From NCBI RefSeq assembly GCF_000699445.3, contig NC_067198.1, positions 31,127,536-31,191,535 on the forward strand: 64,000 nt of DNA, in the 5' to 3' direction. The notes beneath the pieces are model-generated. The model was not told the origin of the DNA, did not search any database, and was given only the letters and a program-made list of their open reading frames with translations. Each line of letters begins with the position of its first letter. Position 1 is the first letter of the stretch. Both the position numbers and the translations under genes were made by a program. Below are positions 1-12,300 of this stretch, one piece after another. The DNA comes from Schistosoma haematobium. Its lineage: Eukaryota > Platyhelminthes > Trematoda > Strigeidida > Schistosomatidae.

Positions 1-701
1 TCTAGTAGTGCTTGGACTACGTCGTCTACGGCTTGTGGATGTTCCTCTACGCTTGCTGTGGGAGGCATTCAATAATTGGATCTGAGCTATCTGTTTCGTA
101 AGGGTATCAACTGATCGTCGTAACTCGGCGATCTCGTCAGCTGAGCTTGATTGGATTTGAGATACAAGGTGAGTCTTGGACCGTTCGTAAATTCTGTCGG
201 CTATGTCTGCTAGTCTATCAAAATCAACGTCTTCGTCTCCAATTGCTAGTATCTGTTGAATGTTTTGAGGGAGACGTCTGAGCCACAATTGATATAGTAG
301 ACGTTTGTCTACTGTACGATTTCCTAATAAGTTTGTCATGTGGCGTTTTAACTGTGACGGTGTATTGTCACCTAGCTCCACGTTGGCTAAAAGTTGATCA
401 ATTGTCTGTTGGTCGGTGAGAGATGTGACACGAATGACCTCTCTTTTTAGACAATCGAATGGTGAGTCAGGATCCGGCTTAAAAATGACATCCGGCACTT
501 GTTCAATGACGTCATCTGGCAGCAGTGAATTTGCATAACTAAATTTCGTACTCTGGTTTGTGATTTTGTTTGCTACAAAAAGCTTTCTAAACGAGCAAAC
601 CAGAGTCCAGCCTTTCGTGGATTAAAAATGGGTAAAGGTACAGAGATGGCACCCACGGAAATAGATTTAGATGAAAGGCTTAGCGAATTATCAACTGACA
701 T
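1..701 (-). pseudogene. Gypsy-type LTR retrotransposon gag, broken, runs off the left edge
   Basis: Reading leftwards from an ATG at 701-699, the first frame gives a gag N-terminus with the typical FNPRKAGLWFARLES stretch. It hits a stop near 573, and the homologous reading continues in another frame (LLPDDVIEQVPD, then LYQLWLRRLPQNIQQIL, then FDRLADIADRIYERS) to the window edge. This is the leucine-rich Gypsy gag pattern in which sub-chains are bound by an L-x-LPxxxQ-type motif. One frameshift near 575 breaks the gene. It lies directly downstream of a primer-binding site and a putative LTR at 992-1335. Protease and pol, if present, would be outside the window. The class is fairly sure. The exact family (Boudicca- or Saci-like) is a guess. 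Confidence 0.75.
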
Positions 702-991
702 GGTACGAAGGAGCAATAATAATAATAAACTGAGGTTTGAAATATACAATATGAAGAAATCAAAAATAACAACAAAAAATATATAAGACTCACCAAAAAG
801 AAAAATTGTCACTTTGGGTATATGTATGAGAATATACAGTAATAATTCCAAAGGGAAAATATTATGAGTGAATTTATTATGACTGTCAATGGATTGTTAT
901 TAATTATAATAATAATTCCAATATGAAGTTCTTTATGATACTCTTGAGGAGAATGCAGCAGACTTTGTAGGAAAATGGTGCGCGTTCTAAA

Positions 992-1335
992 GGCGGGTCA
1001 CCAATATGTTGAGGCTAATGTCCTCAATATCTGACTCCAAATAATAATATCCCGTAACTGAGTATTTTAGGTAGGCTTAATCTCCTAGTAGAATTGCGAA
1101 CTTACTCGAGATTATTAAAAAGCCTGAACACCAGTTATAGAGATAGTTTATTGATAATGAATAATAATAATCCACAAGCGTACGGTGAGCAAGCACACGA
1201 TGAAACAGAGAGAGTGAGTGAGTCTGTTAAAAATCCATATATATTTGAGAGTTAATCGGGTGTGGATAAATTATCGATTATCTGCACATTGAAACCAATA
1301 GGAAAATAGCTTAAGAGTTAATGTACAGACATACA
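992..1335 (-). repeat. Putative 5' LTR and primer-binding site of the left-edge Gypsy element
   Basis: On the minus strand a TGG-starting primer-binding-site-like sequence (TGGTGACCCGCC, 1003-992) lies about 290 bases before the gag start. The sequence just upstream ends in CAACATA, parallel to the way the gag-only element at 40 kb ends its LTR just before TTGG. Further upstream is an AATAAA signal (in TCAATAAACT), as expected inside an LTR. The outer boundary near 1335 is only a guess, from a TGTATGTC start. No second LTR is in the window. Confidence 0.5.
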
Positions 1336-1426
1336 TTCGATCATACACACCGAAATTAACATAGTGAATTGAGTCTGAGTTACAATGACTAGATAAATGA
1401 TACAGTAGTCAAATGGGCTTGCCGCA

Positions 1427-1518
1427 GTACAATCAAAATCATAATAGGTCTGAATATGCCAATGTCAAGTAATGTTTGGTTAAGGTGAATTTCTATTGTA
1501 TGTCACTGTATTAATTTG
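1427..1518 (+). repeat. Left arm of 92-bp inverted repeat bracketing the Penelope remnant
   Basis: Nearly identical to the reverse complement of 2964-3055; by eye only a few bases differ. It starts GTACAATCAAAATCATAATA and ends TGTATTAATTTG. The inverted layout and the Penelope coding sequence between the arms identify it as a terminal repeat of that element. Confidence 0.8.
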
Positions 1519-2963
1519 AAGAAAAAGTTCTTAATCATCTATCCACAGGATCATAATTTAAGACAAACTTAAAAAATGTTCAAGTGGTAAAAATAAAGTT
1601 AAATGAAAGACAAGTGAACTTTTGAAAGAACTAAAGCCATTTATTGGTGTTTCCCTATGATTTACTTTATACCCTAAATCTAACAACACATCGCAGTTCT
1701 ATGTGCTATTAAAAATTCATAAGCCTGACATTCCTTTAAGAATCATGGTGGACTTCACAAATACTCCTATATATGCTTTATCTAAATATCTAAATGTATC
1801 ATGAAATCCCTCAAACCATGCTTTAATTCAACACTTTTCACTTTCAAGGGGACTTCATATAAAAAAACAAATAGAGAAGCCATGTGATCTCCAGTATCTC
1901 CGATAGTTGTAAATTCATTTATGTCCCACATTGAGTCGCTTATTTTTTCCAGCATCATCAGACCACTCATGTGGCTCAGATATGTAGATAACATATTTAT
2001 CATTATTAAAAAGACTTGAGAATTTCTCTAAACAGATAAACACGTTCTCGAAGAACATCAAATTCACTTTCGAAAATGAAGATGAACATAGTGAACTACC
2101 ATTCTTAAACTGTTAAGTTAAAAGAAGTCTAAGGAAAGTATAGATCTAACTATATACCGAAAACCAACACACATTCAAATCAATTTTAACTCTACACATC
2201 CTATCAGTGCAAAAATTTTCCTAACCCTAAATCTTTTCAGAAGTACAACCAAGGTCATTACCTCTGAAGACAAGCTGAAAGAAAAGAATGTAACAAAAAT
2301 TCTATGTTCTAATAATTTTCCTAAATTTATTATTACGAACATATTAAAACAAAACTGTCATTCGGTAAATAACAATCCTTACCGCCAAGGTACGAACGAA
2401 GAATTACAATGGATATTAAAAACTCACAAAAATAACGCTTTCTATAAGACAACTAACACTTTAAGAAACGCCTTAGTTAGAATAGGAGATAAAATTCCGT
2501 TCATTTTTACTCATAATTATGTCTACAGATTAGGTTGTATCAGTTTTTATGCGTTCTATATTAAAGTCTGCCCGTTAGACCTCAACTCGTGTCAAGGAAC
2601 ACATAACATACACAAAAGACCTAATAATCCTGTAGAATGGGTAAAATTACAAGTTAGATCAGCAATAACAGTACATGCTATTTTCAATAATCACCAAATT
2701 AATATTAAAAGTATCAAAATAATTCAGAAAGACTTTTCCAACTGCAGAGGCGAGTAGCCGAAGCGTTTCACATGATACTAAATCCCTCTGCCCTCAATAG
2801 GAAAGAAGACCTGAATATTCATCCAACCTGGACTGTTTTTCCAAACAACCACATTTGACTATATTTATTATTTTTGCGCACAAACACACACATACAGACG
2901 CAATCCCAACCAAATACTTTATATCACGACTGCGTAGATTTTTCATACCTATATTCTGACACA

Positions 2964-3055
2964 CAAATTAATACAGTGACATGCAATAGAAATTCACCTT
3001 AACCAAACATTACTTGACATTGACATATTCAGACCTATTATGATTTTGATTGTAC
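2964..3055 (-). repeat. Right arm of 92-bp inverted repeat bracketing the Penelope remnant
   Basis: Reverse complement of the left arm at 1427-1518. Sequence downstream of this arm (to about 3240) is not in the left copy and includes the hammerhead-like segment at 3128-3156. Confidence 0.8.
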
Positions 3056-3127
3056 CAAAATTATTTTGCATTGTTCCCTTTGTATAAATTCAACTTATGT
3101 TAATTTCATTTCAGTTATTTATTTACT

Positions 3128-3156
3128 CTGAAGAAGTGACTTACATTAAGTTACAA
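3128..3156 (+). ncRNA. Hammerhead-ribozyme-like core, probably inactive
   Basis: The plus strand reads CTGAAGA, then one A, then a perfect 7-bp stem (GTGACTT 3136-3142 with AAGTTAC 3148-3154, loop ACATT), then AAAAC. This follows the hammerhead order CUGANGA / stem II / GAAA. The G of GAAA is replaced by A, so catalysis is doubtful. Penelope-like elements are known to carry hammerhead motifs, which makes the location fitting. The match is short, so confidence is low. Confidence 0.3.
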
Positions 3157-3240
3157 AACATCAGAAACACAACTTTTTATTCATTGTATTATAACAAAAA
3201 TATATTTGTTACTAACTCTCGATCCAATGTTCAATTTATT

Positions 3241-5379
3241 TGACGCTATCAATTCCAACCTTGGTATTGATACCTAAAATCTTTACCATGGTAAATACCA
3301 TAGAAAAATTTGAAATTGCAAAATACTGAATTCTCTTGAAAACAACAAATAAAATAGACATAATCATTACAACAGTCTCGACATAATTATTTCACTACTG
3401 CTGAAAGTTCTGGAACACAGCCAAAGTGTCTAAATATCCCTCAACAAAAATTATGCTCCAGTAAACTATTCATCTCCAAAATACACAAATCCTAAGAATG
3501 AAAAAGATCTAGTGATTAGTGCGATGAGAGATGAATCGATGCAAACAATAAATTCAGCGAAATAAATGTTTTTTCCTTAGTCGAATAAGTTGGAATGATA
3601 ACCTAACGAAGAACTAACCTGTACAGATTTACTTCTATTTGTTATAAGGAATATTAGAAAAGAAATGATGAGTCAGCATGTCTCCTGTTTACTCATTAAA
3701 GAACTGGTTCATAGTCTTCTCATATTATTCTTATTATAAGCTCTCAATAGTCGTTCATAAATTACAATTAATTCACTATTAACCCCATAAACTTGTTGCT
3801 GAGTTTCCTATCACAAATATCCAAGTTTTGTACTTTATTAGAATTTCAAAATTTGAAAAATTCCCGTATTGTGATTTAGAACAATATATATAAGCGAACA
3901 ATATTGTTTTAGATTAGATCCTTATCAGGCCTTGCTCTAATATACAGTAATATTTCTATGCATATACGAAACGACTAAACCAATCAAAGCGGTTTATGAG
4001 TCAATGATAACAGTGGAATAGATTACATAATAAGTGAAAAGTACAAATTGGCAGTGTGATGACAGGTGTACTAGTTTTGATAAGAATAATAAAGGCTTAA
4101 ATCCATGTTACATAATCGGAAATAGGTCAATGAACAGCAAAATATAGACACTGCAACTTCGTTGCATTGCCGAAGCAATAGCCATACATCTGGAAAAACC
4201 AGAATTTTGTGTGAAAAAGAAACTGGTACAGCCTCTTCTACCATGGTCTTAATGTATTAAAATTTTTCTCTCTTTTTCATACTCTTGTTCCTTTACAGCC
4301 ATCTGCTTCACCTTCCATCTTCCCTTTAAATCTTCTACCCCCAACTGGTTTGTTTTTATTTCCACGACCATTCCGATTACATTTCATCTCTGTTACAACA
4401 TTTTATTTTATCATGCTGAGCCATCCTTTCCCAATGATAATTTCCCTATCTATCTTTTGATGAACTTCATTAGTCATGACTACTTACAAGAGTTTAGGGA
4501 ATTAACTTCGAAGCTGTTCACTAGACAACCAATAAATTTCACTGTAATTAACCTATCTATTCATAATAATAGTTACTGACTATATCAATACTGACGAAAA
4601 ACCATTTATTTATTAAAATATTGTATTTAATAGTAGTAGAAGTGGTAGAATTATTAAATTTCATGAAGTTTCCACTTATGTTTTAAGAAACTACAACTTT
4701 AGCTTTAAGTGAGCGAAGCCGACCCCCTAATGCTGGTCAGGCAAAAAAAAAGTTCACTTGATTGTCATATTACAACTTGAATTACCCGTAAATATAACCA
4801 GATTTATGATCACTCTGAAATTACTGATTTGTGTTAATTTATCTTTTTTAAAACATTAAAACTCGGATATCACATCTGAGTGACTAGATTTTTGATTAAT
4901 TTTGGTTATCAGTGATCAGGTCAAATAATCATAAATTGTAAGTACAGAATGAACTGCAAGATGAAGTGACTATTTAATGTTTTTCACGTGTAGTATTATG
5001 GAGTTTAAAATAATAAAAAAATGGATCAATTGATATAAGAATAAATGTTTCCTTTAAATTTTAAGAACTAAAATTTGCCATTTATTTCCTTAGTCTATTA
5101 CTTTATTGTTATAATAACCAAGATCATGCATTGTTTTCATTTATGATTAATTATTCGCTTATACATAGTCCCAACATTTCCTTGTACTTCATTTACCAAA
5201 TACAAGTTTATGTACTCGAATTTGGGAAATTAATTAGTACAGCAAAGTGGATTCATTTTATGCTACGAATTCTGTTTTAACACTAATCGACTGAATATGC
5301 TTTTCACAAAGAAACTACCATTATATTTCATCTACAGAAGTATTAATAAAAATAACTTCGCATATTTATTATTTATTTA
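3241..5379. other. AT-rich intergenic stretch, nothing recognised
   Basis: No open frame of convincing quality, no splice-bounded exon and no repeat recognised elsewhere in the window. Only low-complexity AT tracts and short runs are visible. Confidence 0.5.
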
Positions 5380-5905
5380 ATTGAACACATAAACACTGGT
5401 ACAAAGGGGCACCAGTTACATATGTGCCACACAAATCTCATTTGATTTGTGTGAGGGCTGTGGTACTGCTCGGGTGCCCAAAACGAAGCAGGTGGTTTTC
5501 TTAGGAGGCCACATCCGGAGCCTTCGACCTAAAGGTCTGATCCACAAGGCAGTAGAGCATCGTAAGGAGATGCAGTCCCATGGTAGCCAGTGACCAATAA
5601 TTGGTTCATACGCCATTTGTTCCTTCAGGATACTGGAGCCCATGTGCACCATTGGTTTGGAATCAGGGTTTTCCAACTCCCCTAGGTAGACTCTCTATGT
5701 CCACCAACCCGGTCAAAGCACCGGACATTGGCTTTTCGTCCTCTCAACTTCGTAAACACCCCCGCTACGAGAAGGCAATGAGTAGGACTTCCCTGGCAGA
5801 GGCTATATACGCGTAGCCGTGTGGGAGCATTTCGAAAGGAAGAGCGGACTCTCCCCACTCTCGGCCGTACCAGGGCATTTGGGGGCATATTCTGAAATAT
5901 AGTTC
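5380..5905 (-). repeat. Interspersed repeat family M, copy 1
   Basis: Unlike the AT-rich surroundings, this segment is GC-richer. It is collinear with copies at 32205-32620 (plus) and 36112-36575 (minus). On the minus strand it begins near GCCCTGGTACGGCCGAGAG and ends with GTACCAGTGTTTATGTGTTC followed by an AAAT-rich tail. Pieces of an open frame (YSLCQGSPTHCLL, RGRKANVR) are shared between copies but are interrupted and shifted, so I do not call a gene. The last 70 or so bases match the 3' end of the RTE-C element at 36.1 kb and of the RTE-C fragment at 21.8 kb, which suggests a SINE-like element using RTE-C for retrotransposition. Relative to copies 2 and 3 it has small insertions and substitutions. 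Confidence 0.7.
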
Positions 5906-7261
5906 CATTAGAATCAGCGTCCACTTGTTTGTGTAGTTCTTTCTTAATTGTTGATTAGTTTCCTTTCAGTTTATTGTCACATTAGCCGAGAATTAACTCA
6001 ATTGTTATCAGATTACCATGGATGTATTCTCTTTGAAGCAACACCTTCAGCAAAAAAGTCTAAATTGCTTGTCTTCTGAACCGACCAAAGAGTACAATAG
6101 ATGAGAACTTAGCTTTTTTTCATTAAAAATAGGTCTATTACAAAGTTTTATACAAATATGCACTTTAAAACATCATGGTAATTAATAAGTCATAATTACT
6201 CATCAAATGCATGAAGAAAATTGTCGGAGGGTAAAACGACAAAATTTAAGGTATCAGACAAAAGATCTGTTTACATTAGATTTATGCATTAAAACACACA
6301 CCGGAAAACGTCTTTGCAATTCAAACCTGTACTTTGACTAGGTATTGTGAGCAATGATGTAAAGAACAGATGAACAACGCCCACACAACCAAAAATAGCA
6401 GCATATTTCATATAACTGATGAAAGTTTAAATATTAACTCGGATTTGTCTCATAAATTTACATAACATTATGAGAAAAGATTTGTTGGACTTCGTATTAA
6501 AACACGTGTCTTAAAATATTATCGCCGTTGAAAGAACAAACACATACACCGGATAGGATAGCAAACAAACTTTGAATTAATCAAAATTGAATTATATGAG
6601 GCCGGTCTTTTAGAAAGATGACTAAACGAATAATAGGAAAGGCAAGAGTGAATAACTACTTATTGATTGCAAAATGAACTTTTCAAATATATCAATTACG
6701 ATAACATATTGACAAGTCTTATAAAAACAGGAAAACCTAACTCTTAAAAGGCGAAATTCCGAAATCAAACAAAAAACGTGTGGGGGTCGTAGTGAGAGCA
6801 AAGATCCTGGGTTAGATCCAAGGTGGAATCTTCAAAATGGATCCCAAAAAACATTGTAAATTCAACTTCTATTGCTTTTTTAGTTGCATAAAACACTGCT
6901 TACCATCATTTAGGGTAACGAATGTGGAGTACATAAAAGAATCAAGAAATGAAAACAAATATGAAAAGCCGAATTAAAAATTTTCATTCCATTATTTTTC
7001 AAGCTGACTTGTAACAAATTGTTACAAACAGCTATGGACTCGACTTTTTGAATCCATAACTCCATGCATACCTTAAAGACCTTCTATAAATATCTATACC
7101 CATGCCATATCCAAATGATATCCCAGTTTCGTGTTTTGCCGTCTTATGCTCTAACCAGTTTCAATTTGCGAACGATAGGATAACAGTTACCAAAATTATG
7201 AAAAACTTCGTTCCGTATGTTTGTTTTATGGATACCTCAGAGATTTGAATCATTCACAAAA
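5906..7261. other. AT-rich intergenic stretch with one SINE remnant
   Basis: Apart from the tRNA-like remnant near 6785-6835 nothing coding or structured is evident. Confidence 0.5.
6785..6835 (+). repeat. tRNA-like SINE remnant
   Basis: The stretch GAGAGCAAAGATCCTGGGTT followed by AGATCC aligns with GAGACCAAAGCTCCTGAGTT plus CAGATC at 24885-24910. The second half resembles a pol III B box (GGTTCGANTCC), mutated here. Only a short segment is left. Confidence 0.4.
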
Positions 7262-7666
7262 CATTGAGTCAGTCAGTCAGCTACAACGTAGGACCAGACA
7301 CATATATGCATCGGTCCAAGTTGCCATACCTCATTAACACTACAAGAGGAACACCAAATTCATAGTAGTTAATTCAGTGGTGGTAATACATAAAAGATTG
7401 CATATAAGGATATAGTACAGGAAGAAAGAATTAGTACGTAGAAAGAAAGATATGAAGCGGTTTTAATCTCATAGTTTAAAGGAAGAAAAAGAGTGTGTAC
7501 ACCTACACCATTGTGATCGATCCTGAGCCATGTCACCCAGCGTCTCCAACCATTGATTGTGATAGTCACGCGGACCCCAACCAAGTGGTCTGCATCTACC
7601 AACATGGCTCAGACTAGAAGCTAGTGGCTTCAAGCATTGATGCCACGTTTTGGTTTGGCATTGAGT
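7262..7666 (-). mobile_element. 5'-truncated RTE (family A) 3' end with target-site duplication
   Basis: The segment matches the last 390 or so bases of RTE element A at 55.7-56.1 kb on the minus strand: the end of the reverse-transcriptase ORF, the 3' UTR and a GTCAGTCAGTCAG tail (on the plus strand) at 7268-7280. It is flanked by the same 8 bases, CATTGAGT, at 7262-7269 and 7659-7666, a target-site duplication. This shows the 5' truncation occurred at insertion, as is usual for target-primed reverse transcription. Confidence 0.85.
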
Positions 7667-9197
7667 ATTACATTAAAAACTATCAAAACGAATTATCAGT
7701 AGACCAAATATGGAATTAGTCACATATATGTATAGCGAATCGTCAGTGAAAAATAAGGTGTAACTTACCTATAAACTAACAGAAAGTGTCGATCATCTTT
7801 AGAATAAGTATTATTAATCATCTTACTAGTTACTTGAGACAGGATGATATGATTAACTGAAAGTAGATCTCTATGAGCTCTTGTTTTATGAATCATGCGA
7901 GGTTCAATTCAATAACAATTAAATTTTTTATACCCAGTTTGATCTCAGTGAGATGAATAATGTCAAATGATTTTATAAATTCGTGCTTTCCATATGAAGG
8001 CATTTCACTAAGTATATTGATCTTTCAAAAAAACCAAATGAAATGATTATATGAGATATCATTCTATATATAGTAAATGTAAAATTACATGCATTGAATT
8101 GTTTCGTGTATCTTTTTAATGTGACAAAATCAATGGATAAAAAATTCACTGAATATATCACGACCAAACTGTTAAAATGTGTAATTTTTTCCACATACCT
8201 TATGAAATATTGTTGACCCCGTCTTGGTTTTTCAGACAAATCAAAGTCTATCTATTTGAGTACAGTTTTATATTTTACATAACACTTCATATCTTATGAT
8301 AAAATGTAACACAGTAGTGTCATTTACAACCACCGTTAATGAAGTGCATTCTGAGTGTTAATAACATTTACTAACTTCTATGTATCATTGTAAGGTATGC
8401 GACCCAGTAAAGTATACTCAGAGTGTAACTACTGAGCTACCGTTTCACATTATATGTATAAATATGTCTACTCATTTTATTGGTTTTCTTTGAGACAGGT
8501 TTTCACATTTTACTTTCGTGTGATCAAGTAATCGTTGAAATAAAGTTGAGCACTAGTTATACGATCTACCTGGTCGATTTTAGATTTGCTTTGATATTGT
8601 TAGAATCTCCTTGGCCGCAGTAACGATTAGAACAAAAAAATTCTAAGTTTACCTAGCATTAAACCATAGTTGCCATAAAACCGTCCAACTCTACTTAATA
8701 TGACGGTAAGTGGCGACGCATCGGGCTGAATAGTTTTCATAGTACATTACCTAACGCTTATTGTTTACTGATAGGGTAGATATCTACTTTGCTTGTGTGG
8801 ATCACAAAAACCATCTTTTCGAAACCTGTGCGCGTTTTCGGGATAGTTAACCGATAAATATAGTATAACTTGTATTACAGTAATCAAATCTGAGCAGTTC
8901 AGAATAATGTGGAGTTAGAGGTGAAACTACTAGACCTAATCGGCTTGGCTGTTGAGCTTATCAGATGTGGAAAACGATCTTTTATCAAACCGATTTCCTA
9001 CGCACACAAAATTCAACTGAAAGATAAGAAAAGTCATAAAAATATAAACTATATATTATTTAAAGTGGGAAGTATTTACAGAATATAGTGAAGGATTCTC
9101 ACAGTCAATACTATATACATTACTGGAGTATACAAAAACAAATAGAAGAGATTTCTAAAAAAAAACACGGAAAGATAAGCCTGTTGGTTTAAATAGA
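7667..9197. other. Region downstream of BRE1, nothing coding
   Basis: Contains the 3' flank of the BRE1 gene; the 3' UTR probably occupies part of 9,000-9,197. No clear AATAAA follows the stop codon within 100 bases, only AATATA-like hexamers. No repeat seen elsewhere in the window was recognised here. Confidence 0.45.
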
Positions 9198-9374
9198 TTA
9201 GGTAAGATATATACGATGATAATCGTTGGCACCAAATGTTGCATTGCACTTTGGACATTTACGATTTCGTGTTTCATACCGAACTTTTAGACAATTCAAA
9301 CAGAACACATGGAAACATTTAGTTAGAATAGCATCCTTTCTGTTGATTTTACACGTTGGACATGTAAGTTGCTC
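9198..9374 (-). CDS. BRE1: BRE1 last exon: C3HC4 RING finger
   Basis: Follows a TTTTAG acceptor and encodes residues 1049-1106. The zinc ligands are C1053, C1056, C1068, H1070, C1073, C1076, C1088 and C1091, the spacing of the BRE1 RING that recruits the E2. The protein ends NDYHRIYLT, the conserved BRE1 C-terminus (animal homologues end similarly in NDFHRIYI-type). All ligands are intact. Confidence 0.96.
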   Translation of the reverse strand, partial: EQLTCPTCKINRKDAILTKCFHVFCLNCLKVRYETRNRKCPKCNATFGANDYHRIYLT

Positions 9375-12300
9375 CTAAAATTTACAAAAAATGGCGGGTT
9401 ACAATACAAGAATGAAAGCAAAGCTGAACTAAATCAAAGATGGAAAGTATTATCACTACAAATGCTGTGAAATATTAACTAACATGAAGATCGTGACAAG
9501 TCACAAGGTACATAAGTTCGCCTAACATCTGGAATATGTACAATATCAAACCAAGTGGTGAATTTCGCATTTTAAAAAGACAGTATTTACAGCTCATGCT
9601 TTTAAATTTTATTACAAATTGCATTTAGATTATGAACAGAAACGACCAATCAAAAGATAAATGGTTAATATAAACAACATACTTTATAATCCTGAATTTC
9701 AGCCAATAAAAATTCATCAGCGTTATGAGACTGTTCGATCTTGCGTAACCGTTCGTATTTTCTGCGCACAGTGACAAGTTCTTCCTGAAAAAAATAATAC
9801 ACGCATTGTTCTCATTAATCAACCATGTGTATAATAGCATCAATGTCAGTTTTATGAATAGTGGTAATTCATACTGTACAATCATCTCCACATAAAGTAT
9901 CAAAAAAATAGAAATTACAAGTTCATCTTGAATAAAGACAATCAAACGGAACCAATATCTTTGTTATTGAGGAGGGATTTTTAATTTCGTTTGATAAATA
10001 AACATTTTGGGGCTTACGTGAATAAAGCAGTTTTGTGAGCGACCATCACTAAATCACGTTGTGTCTGTGTATTTCATTTATTGAGCGATATTCAACTCAT
10101 TTCAACAATTACAAGCCTATTTCATTCATAAGTCTTAATTCATAAAAGACCGAAGCCAAATTATAGACCTGAGCTTCTAATAAACTAAAGCAACAAGTAA
10201 CAAGATTTTTAAGTAGATTAGGGATTTTAGTCTGATAAGTAAAAAAATAAATAACATAGCCTGTAGCTTATCTAAGGTTAGGGTTGGTCCCAGACCCGGA
10301 TAAAAGAGAAGAGTTGGGCATGGGATCACCAAACCCATCCCGTAGGAAAACAAGCTTGTTAAAGAAAGTCTAAGCAGAAAAAACAATCCAAAACATTTAA
10401 ACTCTTTCATGGGAGTTGAAGGATCTTCATTCAAAAGAATTATGACGCCTTATGGTGAAAACCGAAGTCTTCTGGCAATCAAAGCAACAATTAATATTAA
10501 TAAACAACAGTAGAATATGAGCAGAGAAAACTGACGCACAAGCAGAATGCACAGAAAACAACGAGTTCATGAGCCTGTGCCACTGCAAACGACTTCGAGC
10601 CATATCATCCAAAGTCTTTAACTACTGGTTACATTAATCACAAGGACCCCGATCAGGTAGTTGCTGGTAGACGGATCTTGCGCCTATGCCACAAGTGTTG
10701 CAAGCTGACAAAAGCTAATAGAGTTTTCTGAATCCGCGCCGAGATTTTATCAGAATGATGAGTGAAGCGATCTACATGCTCAGTATTATATTAACATAAG
10801 CTGACCGCCCCAACCCTACGGAAAGCCTTACTCAAACGCATTCAATCAAAAAGGTGAGTATTAGGAAACAGTAAAATACATAATATAGTAATTTGGCTAT
10901 ATTTGTTGATCAAAGTAGTTAATTTATTGATTTTGCAAATTGTGTACTCGCATTAAATTACTGATTAATTCATGTTAACTATTGACAGTATAATGCAAAC
11001 ACGTTTATCTATTGATTAGACATTTTTTATTGCAAATTATGATCAGTAGTGGATTAGTGTTTCGTGTATAAATAAATCTTGAACTTTTCATTCCATTTAT
11101 TAATATCGGCCTTTTTCCGCTGAACAAGCAATCAGCCATTACAAATAACCATACCACCAACAGAATCAGAACTCTGACAAGTCATTACATACATATGGTA
11201 CATAAACAGATTTTGCTCTGTAGTTTAGTACGAAACAACAAAAATCTAATCATATATACAACAACAGAAATCTGAGATAATAATATTGTGCACGTGATCG
11301 CATTCTGAACTACGGAAAAGTACAAAAATGATTATCATACTAATTACACCAGTCATAAAGATTAAAATGATTTCCAATACATAAAAACTAACTTGTAAAC
11401 GCTGATGACCGAAAGAAACGCGTTCAAAAGCGGACGCTTTCTCCTGAACAGTAGTTTGAGCATCTTTTAGTTGACTTTGATACTTTTGAACAGTGACTTT
11501 TAAGTCTTCAGAGACTTGTTGACTTTCCAGAGCTTTTCGTTTATAGGCTTCCTGTGACTTTTGTCTAGCTGATGCCTCTTTCTCTAAGGTTGCTAAATTG
11601 GTTAACAATAAACGTTCCTGTAAAGAAAGCAAAACAAGGCAGCGAACTAAGATAAAACATGGATGTGTCACTGACTTAATAGTAGTCGGTTAAAAACTAT
11701 ATCGTTTAAAAAACCCCATCACATCAAAACGCTAATATACGAACGAAAAGTACCATTTTTCAATAAATTCTCTTCAGATTCTACAATTATGTATCCAAAT
11801 TAATCGTCCAAAAGTGGTCAGGTTTAATGCAAAGTACATTATTTAAAGTACTTTGCCTTAAACCTGACCACTTTTGGACGATTAATTTGGATACATAATT
11901 TTAGAATCTGAAGAGAATTTATTGGGAAAAAATGTCCTTCGTTCATGCATTAATGTTTTAAAAACTAGATCTTGGAAAACCCGTTTCCCACGTTTCAAGG
12001 AAATTATCAAATGTTTTTTTGAACCGCTAAAAACAATCGCCAGTGAAGAACGTAAATCAATGAAGTCATGTTTTAGTAAGCCTAAAGGTCTTTCAAAATT
12101 ATTTCTACTTCAACAACATAAATCGAGTCATGGGATTGACGTTTCGTAAAAACACTGGTTTGTTTCTATACATAAATAAAGCGAGTTCAGCGATGGAAAT
12201 TGACTAAGAACAAACACTATTTACAGTTCTGTAAGGAATTATGATCAGTAATAGAGGTGATATATCAGATTGATATAGTATGGTAGCCATATATATTCAA

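Larger units (their letters stand above)
1427..3240 (+). mobile_element. Penelope-like retroelement remnant with inverted terminal repeats
   Basis: Plus-strand reading between about 1,620 and 2,790 shows Penelope-type reverse-transcriptase signatures: a stretch reading IHKPDIPLRIMVDFTNTP near 1,700-1,760, a LRYVDNIFII motif (the YADD-like box) near 1,975-2,010, and IYRKPTHIQINFNS near 2,150-2,190. It continues with a long readable segment typical of the linker and GIY-YIG region (KTHKNNAFYKTTNTLRNALV). Several stops and shifts show it is dead. A 92-bp inverted repeat (1427-1518 against 2964-3055) brackets the coding remnant, consistent with the terminal repeats known for Penelope-like elements. 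It carries no detectable catalytic GIY-YIG core. Confidence 0.75.

Noticed and set aside
11922..12149. 75-codon plus-strand frame next to the hairpin
   Set aside because: No recognisable motif, lies inside a BRE1 intron, begins inside the hairpin arm; likely chance.
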